DNA of 64,000 bases, from positions 23,915-87,914 of the IMG/VR virus record IMGVR_UViG_3300028393_000039. The stretch is one strand, 5' to 3'. This DNA comes from a virus. The stretch's first letter is position 1, and each line of letters opens with the position of its first letter. A program made the translations under genes and the position numbers. The notes under the pieces were generated by a model. That model searched no databases and was not told the origin of the DNA. It was given only the letters and a program-made list of their open reading frames with translations. Below, piece by piece: positions 58,389 to 64,000 of this stretch.

Positions 58389-58833
58389 CCACTTTTTCCC
58401 TTCTGACGCTATCAGGAAGACCACTTTTTTACTATATACATTTTCCAGCTAAAAATAGAAGACTTAAATTAAATGCGGGTGGGTGAACGTAGTGAACCTT
58501 TAATAGTATATCTTCAACGAAAATTTGTTTTATGTCCCCATTTATTCCAACGAAAAAGTGTATATTACACCACATAAAACGAACGATAATATTCCCCATT
58601 AGTAAACATATTATATTGTGGGATTTTGTGGGAGATTATTACCATATGATAATGGGGGACTAACGTCCCCAAACATATATGGTTTAGTTCTCCCATACTA
58701 TGTAAGATATTATATAAAATATCGGATAAATTCCGATAGGTGTCTTTAAATTTTACAACTATCATATTATACCCACATAAGATATGTTATAATATATGGG
58801 GGGTAAATTGTCGCGGCAGTGTCGCGAGAATTT

Positions 58834-58908
58834 AATGAGGGGAAATTATACTTCTCCGAATAGAATGAGGGGAATTATACTTCTCCGAATAGAATGAGGG
58901 GAAGAAAG
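58834..58908. repeat. Tandem repeat, about 30 bp, 2.5 copies
   Basis: The unit AATGAGGGGAAATTATACTT then CTCCGAATAG starts at 58834, 58864 and 58893, with the third unit partial. Close spacing and identity suggest recent amplification. Confidence 0.75.
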
Positions 58909-58980
58909 AATTAACTTATGAATGAGGACAACCCCATCCGCAGGAATGGGGGATTTGTTGTCCGAGTGAATAAGTTAATT
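58909..58980. other. Large interrupted hairpin (cruciform candidate)
   Basis: Successive arms pair: AATTAACTTAT with ATAAGTTAATT, GGACAA with TTGTCC, CCCCAT with ATGGGG, loop CCGCAGGA. The arms include about 24 matched pairs. It ends at the -33 element of the next promoter. Confidence 0.65.
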
Positions 58981-59009
58981 GTTTATTCCATAGTATTTTT
59001 TTATCTTTA
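58979..59009 (+). promoter_or_regulatory. Promoter of the 59016 gene
   Basis: TTG (58979-58981), 20 bases, TATCTTTA (59002-59009), then 6 bases to the ATG. One mismatch to the -7 consensus. Confidence 0.6.
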
Positions 59010-59015
59010 TGTATT

Positions 59016-59336
59016 ATGGAAATTAGAATAAGAAGAAGATTAAATGATGTGGATGATTTTGTTATTTTTATGATTACAGTAGTTTATCCTGCCGTCAGTC
59101 CGGTAAGTAAAACCCCCATAAATTATGGTGATTGGAATAATTATAGACAATCTGTTCTTAATTCTATTTTACGTCACGCATTAATGAGTTTCATAACTAA
59201 AGATTTCTTAAAAGAATGGGATAGTAAAGTTGAATTCGAATTGAAACAATATGTTCTATCCAAATATACTGATAAGTTATATGAGGAGTATAAGAAAACC
59301 GCCCACTATATTAAAAATGAATTATCATCAGTATAA
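59016..59336 (+). CDS. Hypothetical protein, 106 aa
   Basis: MEIRIRRRLNDVDDFVIFMI; helical. Length and helical character resemble the KYIITETQ paralogues but it lacks their leader. The gene is 12 bases from the next one. Confidence 0.6.
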   Translation: MEIRIRRRLNDVDDFVIFMITVVYPAVSPVSKTPINYGDWNNYRQSVLNSILRHALMSFITKDFLKEWDSKVEFELKQYVLSKYTDKLYEEYKKTAHYIKNELSSV

Positions 59337-59348
59337 TATTTATCTATT

Positions 59349-59645
59349 ATGAATAATTACATTAGAGCACTCAGAAGACTTTGGGCAATTGATAATTTAG
59401 TTAAATATAGATTGGAGGATTATGATAAAATATATATGGAGTATGGATTATGTGATGAGGATAAAAATTATTTTTATGCTGTTGTTAGTGGATGGGTTAT
59501 AGAACAAATGTATTATAATTACTTCGGAGATATTGATGATAGCTCTGATGAGTGGACGGAAATATTTGATGTTATGGAGAAGTATATTAATTCAGTACAC
59601 AAGAAAACTATTATGGACTTCTTTACTGATAGATGTAATAAGTAG
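59349..59645 (+). CDS. Hypothetical protein, 98 aa
   Basis: MNNYIRALRRLWAIDNLVKY; acidic helical protein. It resembles the 61467-63680 family in size, with a matching C-terminal form (TIMDFFTDRCNK). TATTTAT lies 5 bases before the ATG. Confidence 0.6.
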   Translation: MNNYIRALRRLWAIDNLVKYRLEDYDKIYMEYGLCDEDKNYFYAVVSGWVIEQMYYNYFGDIDDSSDEWTEIFDVMEKYINSVHKKTIMDFFTDRCNK

Positions 59646-60485
59646 TTATTTCTTCTTCTTTACACAATTTGGATATCTCTTCCCAAACATAGTTTTCATT
59701 CCTTTTTGAGTATATCCCTTCCAACACTTTTCTGTTAGTTCCGCCTCTTTCATTTCTTCTTTATCTGAACCCAATTCTTTATACATAGTATGATTCATTT
59801 TATTTTTATTGTCCTTTTCACTTATAAATCCTAACGTTTTATAGAAATCTATCGCTCTATGATTATCATTCATTACTGATAATTTTATCAAATTCATATG
59901 TAATTTATTTTTAACATGATTAAAAATATTTTTCATTAAAATTTTACCATATCCCATTTTTAAAAACTTTTCGTAAGTAATCATACCATGTAAACCAACA
60001 TAATTATCTAATATAGTAAAATAACAAGAACTAACCAATTCGTTATCAACCAAAAGTTTAAATTGATTATCATCAATTATGAATTCTGTGTTAGATATGT
60101 TTTCATTCAAAAATTGTATCCAATTCTTTACTCTGTCTATTTGTTCTCTCATTTCTTCTTTATCGGATTTTAATTTTTCTATAATATAATCACTATAATA
60201 TTTCTTTAGATATATCTTCGCCAATTCATAATACTCTTCCCCACCCAAATCCAAATTATTTTCATTAAAAAATAATATAACCGCCGAATTACATATTGCA
60301 TCTATAACAAAATCCTTTGATTTATCAATACCATTTGCATTTACTGCCGCTAAAATTATCTTCATAGAACCTTTAATTGAATCCTTAATTTGGGAATCTC
60401 TTCTTCTCATAAACATATTAAACTTTCTATGCATATCTTCGTGCTCTTCTCTTAATACTTTTCTTATTGTTTCTTGTAAGTTCAT
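59646..60485 (-). CDS. Leader-tagged GNAT acetyltransferase, 279 aa
   Basis: The leader MNLQETIRKVLREE (LQE, LRE). The GNAT part is at about residues 125-240: VDNELVSSCYFTILDNYVGL, GYGKILMKNIFNHVKNKL and LSVMNDNHRAIDFYKTLGF. The C-terminus has CWKGYTQKGMKTMFGKRYPN, a motif I recall from T4-like phage head-region proteins. Likely packaged. Confidence 0.8.
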   Translation of the reverse strand: MNLQETIRKVLREEHEDMHRKFNMFMRRRDSQIKDSIKGSMKIILAAVNANGIDKSKDFVIDAICNSAVILFFNENNLDLGGEEYYELAKIYLKKYYSDYIIEKLKSDKEEMREQIDRVKNWIQFLNENISNTEFIIDDNQFKLLVDNELVSSCYFTILDNYVGLHGMITYEKFLKMGYGKILMKNIFNHVKNKLHMNLIKLSVMNDNHRAIDFYKTLGFISEKDNKNKMNHTMYKELGSDKEEMKEAELTEKCWKGYTQKGMKTMFGKRYPNCVKKKK

Positions 60486-60489
60486 AGTG

Positions 60490-60906
60490 TTATCTATTAT
60501 ATGGTCTAAATCTCATAGGATTAACGTTTATTGCTGTTTTGGAGAATCTTGTTCCAACTCCCTGTCTTCTTGCATTTTTCAAGGTTCTTGCATATTCATT
60601 TTGTTCTTCTTTGTGAGGGTTTTCTAATTCGTTAATAGATTTAACAAGTTTACGACATTTATCGGAGACTCCACCTTTTTCGTGGTCTGTTATTGATATT
60701 GTAACCTTATTATAATTTATTGTGATGTCGGGATGATGGTTTTGTTTTTCAGCTATCTTTGCAACCTTATTAACAAAATCAATTGAGTCATTAAAATCTT
60801 TGAATTTAAAAGTTCTTTCCAATTTTTCTTTGGAATCTCCCCAATCTTTGGATTTATTTACATCCATTTCAATTAATACTCTTCTTATTGTTTCTTGTAA
60901 GTTCAT
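60490..60906 (-). CDS. Leader-tagged pterin-4a-carbinolamine dehydratase-like protein
   Basis: The leader MNLQETIRRVLIEMD (LQE, LIE) precedes a PCD/DCoH-like domain: FKFKDFNDSIDFVNKVAKIA, EKQNHHPDITINYNKVTISI and TDHEKGGVSDKCRKLVKSI. The paired His in HHPD is the usual active-site motif. PCD recycles pterin cofactor. Why such an enzyme would be packaged is unclear. C-terminal about 45 residues are basic. Confidence 0.82.
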   Translation of the reverse strand: MNLQETIRRVLIEMDVNKSKDWGDSKEKLERTFKFKDFNDSIDFVNKVAKIAEKQNHHPDITINYNKVTISITDHEKGGVSDKCRKLVKSINELENPHKEEQNEYARTLKNARRQGVGTRFSKTAINVNPMRFRPYNR

Positions 60907-61433
60907 TATGCGGGTTTTATATTTTCAGGGTTAAATACAACATATTGTTTTGATGTTACGGCATATTCATCACCCGTATCATTCCAAGTATCTTCACCTA
61001 TTATTATTCCGTCGTGTCCATCTGCCGCCAACATATCCATAAGTTGTTCTCTTCCTTGACTAACCGCATCATCCAAATAACCACGCCAAAAATTATCATA
61101 ATACTTTGGGTTCTGTAAGTTAATATGATATGGTTTTCCTTCCCTCTTTTCATTTCTAACTGAATATGAGAAGTCCTCCACACCTTTTTTTGTTTCTGCA
61201 AACCATATTCCTCCACCTCTTGGGTCAAGTTTCATTTCTCCTGCTCTCCAGACAATTTCCTTAACTTTGCTATTGGAAAAATCACCCGTATTCTCGGGAT
61301 TATATTCTTTCCCCCTGTATGGATTTTGTTCTTTTCTTTTTTGGTCAGCCCTGTCCACTAAATTTTGGAGAAAGGACTGCTCATTTAGTCCCATCACCTC
61401 CTTAATTCTATTTATATTCTCTTGTAAGTTCAT
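60906..61433 (-). CDS. Leader-tagged ADP-ribosyltransferase-like protein
   Basis: Start at 61433: MNLQENINRIKEVMGLNE (LQE, LNE). The body matches ART-fold enzymes of the polyvalent type: IVWRAGEMKLDPRGGGIWFA, FSYSVRNEKREG, then DGHDGIIIGED and TSKQYVVFNPENIK. The Arg of WRAGE fits an ART first motif. The usual catalytic Glu is not obvious (Gln in KQYVVF). T4 Alt is a packaged ADP-ribosyltransferase, so this is the closest functional parallel in the set. Confidence 0.72.
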   Translation of the reverse strand: MNLQENINRIKEVMGLNEQSFLQNLVDRADQKRKEQNPYRGKEYNPENTGDFSNSKVKEIVWRAGEMKLDPRGGGIWFAETKKGVEDFSYSVRNEKREGKPYHINLQNPKYYDNFWRGYLDDAVSQGREQLMDMLAADGHDGIIIGEDTWNDTGDEYAVTSKQYVVFNPENIKPA

Positions 61434-61439
61434 AATGAT

Positions 61440-61460
61440 ATAAATATCTCGTATATTTAT
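61440..61460. promoter_or_regulatory. Divergent TATTTAT boxes
   Basis: Minus sense box 61440-61446 (6 bases from the ART-like ATG) and plus box 61454-61460 (6 bases from the ATG at 61467). Spacing is the same on both sides. Confidence 0.55.
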
Positions 61461-61466
61461 AATGAT

Positions 61467-61790
61467 ATGAAATACATTATAACGGAAACACAAGCAGAAA
61501 AAATTAAAATTCTTCGTAGGATTTATAGTGAGGATTGGAATTGGATAAGTCAAATAGTTGATGATTTGGTTAATATGTTTAACCCCTGCAATTATGAAAG
61601 CGAAGAAGATTATTTGGATTCAGTATCAAGAACTACTGCAAATACTTATCTAGTTAGCTATCTTGGTTCTGAGGAAGGTTCAGATACTTTTTTGAGTCTT
61701 TCTGATTATATTAAATTGTTAATTAAACAAAGAATGGGTGATGATATAATGGAGTATTATGGAGACTTAATAAACGATTGCGAAAATTAA
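61467..61790 (+). CDS. KYIITETQ-family paralogue 1, 107 aa
   Basis: The leader MKYIITETQAEKIKILRRI. The body (EDWNWISQIVDDLVNMFNPC, EDYLDSVSRTTANTYL, RMGDDIMEYYGDLINDCEN) is close to the next gene. It starts a run of six tandem genes. Function unknown. Confidence 0.75.
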   Translation: MKYIITETQAEKIKILRRIYSEDWNWISQIVDDLVNMFNPCNYESEEDYLDSVSRTTANTYLVSYLGSEEGSDTFLSLSDYIKLLIKQRMGDDIMEYYGDLINDCEN

Positions 61791-61791
61791 T

Positions 61792-62115
61792 ATGAAATAC
61801 ATTATAACGGAAACACAGGCTGAAAGGATTAAACTTCTTCGTAGGATTAATGGCGAGGATTGGGATTGGATAAGTGAAATAGTTGAGGAAGGAATTGATT
61901 TATATAACCCCTGCCATTATGAAAGCAAAGAAGATTATATGGATTCTGTTGCAAGAAGTTGTGCTAATGCTTATCTATTAAACTATTTTGATTTTGGGAA
62001 ACGTTCAGATACATTTTTCCAACTTTATAATTATATGATTGCATTAATTAAAAAAAGAATGGGTGATGATATAATTAACCATTATGAAGATTTAATAAAC
62101 GATTGCGAAGATTAA
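61792..62115 (+). CDS. KYIITETQ-family paralogue 2, 107 aa
   Basis: MKYIITETQAERIKLLRRIN, with EDWDWISEIVEEGIDLYNPC and RMGDDIINHYEDLINDCED. High identity to paralogue 1, so a recent tandem duplicate. Starts 1 base after its stop. Confidence 0.75.
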   Translation: MKYIITETQAERIKLLRRINGEDWDWISEIVEEGIDLYNPCHYESKEDYMDSVARSCANAYLLNYFDFGKRSDTFFQLYNYMIALIKKRMGDDIINHYEDLINDCED

Positions 62116-62116
62116 T

Positions 62117-62392
62117 ATGAAATACATTATAACGGAAACACAAGCAGAAAGATTGCAAGTTATGAGAAGAATAAAAGAATTAAGGGAGTATATCAAATCT
62201 TCGGATGCTTATAACTATATTTGTGATTATAGCTCATTTGATGATTTCTTATATGACGGATTATATTTGGGTATGCAGGAGGATGGAGAACTTGATTGGG
62301 TAACATCAAATAATATTGATTATGTGTTTGATGTTATTAACACGATGTTCTATAAGGAATTAAAAAATTTTTATAAAAATAGATGCGATTAA
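62117..62392 (+). CDS. KYIITETQ-family paralogue 3, 91 aa
   Basis: MKYIITETQAERLQVMRRIK; the body has diverged from copies 1 and 2 (FDDFLYDGLYLGMQEDGELD). The start follows the previous stop by 1 base. Confidence 0.72.
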   Translation: MKYIITETQAERLQVMRRIKELREYIKSSDAYNYICDYSSFDDFLYDGLYLGMQEDGELDWVTSNNIDYVFDVINTMFYKELKNFYKNRCD

Positions 62393-62393
62393 T

Positions 62394-63089
62394 ATGAAAT
62401 ACGTTGTAGACAATTTTAGTGATGATGAATTAATGAGAATTATTCGTAAATTTATCATCCATATATACGGGAAACAATTAACTATGAAAGAAAATAGTAG
62501 TGGGTATATTAATTTCTATTCTTCGGGACCCGTGCCACCATATCACAGAAACTGGTCAGGTAGATTGTGGATTGATGATGATAGATTATATAATATAATA
62601 GAAACTTTCTTTTCAATAAGTGGACATCAGGCACTTGCCTTAATTGGTTTTTATTTCTCAAATTTTTATGGTATTAAAGTAACGGACGCAAGAATTCAAT
62701 CTCACATATTTTTTGATACACGAATTGATTATTCACAATTTGATGATGAGAACTATCAAGTTGAAGATGATGATGATGATGATGAGGATATTATAACTGA
62801 ATCGCAGTTTGATAGATATAAGAAATTAGTTAGAAAATATGTTATATCTATGAAATATCCTGGTGTTTGTAAGATTGAGGTGATGGATGATGAAGATGAA
62901 GATAAGATGTATGTTCACGTTTTCTTTTCCGCCGAGTGGTATGCAGAAACCGCTAATACTGGAGGTGAGATGAGTATTGTAAAAAAAGTTGTGGGAACAA
63001 TTGTGGAAATAAAACAAGAATTGGAAGAAATGTTTTCCCCTATGAAATTTTATGTGGGACATAGCATTAGAGCAAATAAAAATTGTTAA
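62394..63089 (+). CDS. Two-part member of the array, 231 aa
   Basis: The start MKYVVDNFSDDELMRIIRKF differs from the others. Residues about 1-115 resemble a separate small fold (WSGRLWIDDDRLYNIIETFF). An acidic stretch and DIITESQFDRYKKLV lead to the PGVCKIEVMDDE fold at the C-terminus. It looks like a fusion of two small domains. Confidence 0.7.
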   Translation: MKYVVDNFSDDELMRIIRKFIIHIYGKQLTMKENSSGYINFYSSGPVPPYHRNWSGRLWIDDDRLYNIIETFFSISGHQALALIGFYFSNFYGIKVTDARIQSHIFFDTRIDYSQFDDENYQVEDDDDDDEDIITESQFDRYKKLVRKYVISMKYPGVCKIEVMDDEDEDKMYVHVFFSAEWYAETANTGGEMSIVKKVVGTIVEIKQELEEMFSPMKFYVGHSIRANKNC

Positions 63090-63090
63090 T

Positions 63091-63375
63091 ATGAAATACA
63101 TTATAACTGAAACACAAAGAGATAGATTAATGGTAAGAAGAAGATTACCTGAACTTAAAGATTTGATTAAAAACTTATTCCCTTTTTATTATCCTTGCGA
63201 TTATGATTCTTTATCAGAATATATGATGGCAATGAAAGTTGAAATGTTTGAAACACTAACCCTTGATTGGTTTGAAGGTGTTGATGAAGATGTAATTTGG
63301 GATATGGTTACAGATATATATAGTGATTATATGGCCGATAACTATATCTCCAATTGTGGAGAAAACCAAAAATAA
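63091..63375 (+). CDS. KYIITETQ-family paralogue 4, 94 aa
   Basis: Start at 63091: MKYIITETQRDRLMVRRRLP. The body shares the FYYPCDYDSLSEYMMAMKVE pattern with copies 1 and 2. Confidence 0.72.
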   Translation: MKYIITETQRDRLMVRRRLPELKDLIKNLFPFYYPCDYDSLSEYMMAMKVEMFETLTLDWFEGVDEDVIWDMVTDIYSDYMADNYISNCGENQK

Positions 63376-63380
63376 TAACT

Positions 63381-63680
63381 ATGAAATACATCATAACTGA
63401 AACGCAACTACATTATTTAAGAAGATTATCTATTATTGATAAGTTAATTAAAAGTTCTCTTGAGATGTTTGATAGATGGCACTTTTCTAATATTGATGTT
63501 GATTATATGATTAAATATCTTGTACCAGATGTTGCCGAATTATATTTTTTTAGATTTGCCGACGACATTTATATTGATGGTGAGGATTATGGTAAATTAA
63601 CAGATTTTCTTGAAGTATATTTGGAAAAAAATTGGAGGGATAAACTTGAGAGCATAATAAAAAGTCATAAAGGAAAATGA
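63381..63680 (+). CDS. KYIITETQ-family paralogue 5, 99 aa
   Basis: Start at 63381: MKYIITETQLHYLRRLSIID. The stop TGA overlaps the next ATG (ATGA). Confidence 0.72.
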   Translation: MKYIITETQLHYLRRLSIIDKLIKSSLEMFDRWHFSNIDVDYMIKYLVPDVAELYFFRFADDIYIDGEDYGKLTDFLEVYLEKNWRDKLESIIKSHKGK

Positions 63681-64000
63681 AATACATTATAACAGAAGAA
63701 CAACATTTAAGATTATATAAAATAATGAAAAATCTTATGCTTGAAAGGCTTCCCCAACTTGAATTTCCTCTTGAAAAAAGTATGATTCAAATTCACAAAA
63801 AAACAACATCATATAAAGATGCTGATGGTGAGCCTTGGTTTAAAGAATTTGATGATAGAGATAGATTTGAAGATTCCAAATGGGAAGTTAATCAAGGATT
63901 AGAATTTCTTTTTGATGTATTTGGTGAAGATTTATTTATGGATTTTGTTAAACATTATTTTAACATAAACATTAGAGAGAAAGGTAATAAAAAATGGGAT
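63677..64000 (+). CDS. KYIITEEQ-family paralogue 6, cut by window end
   Basis: MKYIITEEQHLRLYKIMKNL, then about 88 further residues to the window edge without a stop (ends INIREKGNKKWD). Probably a longer member of the family. Confidence 0.7.
   Translation, partial: MKYIITEEQHLRLYKIMKNLMLERLPQLEFPLEKSMIQIHKKTTSYKDADGEPWFKEFDDRDRFEDSKWEVNQGLEFLFDVFGEDLFMDFVKHYFNINIREKGNKKWD

Larger units (their letters stand above)
58160..59015. other. Long gap with origin-like structures, no convincing gene
   Basis: This 856-base gap holds three DnaA boxes, TGACA-type motifs, an inverted repeat GGTTCTACC...GGTAGAACC, G-rich tracts, a 30-base tandem repeat and a large hairpin. One 66-residue minus-strand frame (58565-58765) has no support. 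The right end holds a promoter for the next gene. Confidence 0.55.

Noticed and set aside
58565-58765. 66-residue minus-strand frame in the origin-like gap
   Set aside because: It has no promoter, no conserved look and lies amid repeats; the reading is likely chance.
2641-61467. Standard T4 late promoter TATAAATA in sense orientation
   Set aside because: At the starts checked the sense strand reads TATTTAT, the reverse complement, with close spacing to the ATG. I kept it as a separate element.

Overview
The window reads as part of the genome of a large T4-like (myovirus-type) phage of a Bacteroidetes host, probably from the Flavobacteriia. A T4-type portal protein and large terminase lie at the left end. 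The DNA is AT-rich. Host-type promoters have the Bacteroidetes form (TTG, 19-20 bases, TAnnTTTG), there are no Shine-Dalgarno sequences, and secreted proteins carry Flavobacteria-style leaders (ending in SQ, or lipoprotein LSSC/LSC). All calls were made by eye; no database search was possible.

Layout. 0-8.3 kb (minus strand): virion assembly block with portal, terminase, acidic/proline-rich structural proteins, a nucleotidyltransferase and a KTSC protein. 8.3-18 kb: protein quality-control block with hsp20, a ClpC-like unfoldase, an M20-type peptidase and a tmRNA; then an M15-type peptidase and a holin candidate. 18.1-19.8 kb: a minus-strand operon of phosphoesterase, P-loop kinase, tRNA-Trp, tRNA-Glu and two unusual structured RNAs. 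22.2-23.2 kb: ClpP. 23.3-29 kb: large virion-type proteins, including a membrane/peptidoglycan-binding group. 29-46 kb: mixed accessory genes (GH19 endolysin, metallopeptidase, flavodoxin-like reductase, second phosphoesterase, cREC protein, lipoproteins, NUC1 nuclease, GIY-YIG homing nuclease). 46.9-64 kb: many short genes, a possible replication origin with DnaA boxes (56.4-58.3 kb) and an expanded paralogue family at the right edge.

Two systems stand out. First, about thirty otherwise unrelated proteins begin with a short leader ending in [I/L]-x-E (for example KIIRLTE, KYIITE, NLQE, KFSEFVLSE). This matches the T4 capsid-targeting sequence of internal head proteins (MKTYQEFIAE or ITE), which the prohead protease cuts after [L/I]-x-E. 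The bodies include an ADP-ribosyltransferase-like domain (compare T4 Alt), a PD-(D/E)XK-like nuclease, an alpha/beta hydrolase, two GNAT acetyltransferases, a pterin dehydratase-like domain, a GH108-type muramidase and pore-like membrane proteins. The simplest reading is a large packaged, injected effector set.

Second, the phage carries what looks like a complete ribosome-rescue and proteolysis route: tmRNA with an unusual 21-residue tag, a ClpC-like unfoldase that keeps a ClpP-docking loop, ClpP, Hsp20 and an M20-type peptidase.

Gene starts share a second promoter-like element, TATTTAT, mostly 4-6 bases before the ATG. It is probably the phage late promoter and implies nearly leaderless mRNAs.
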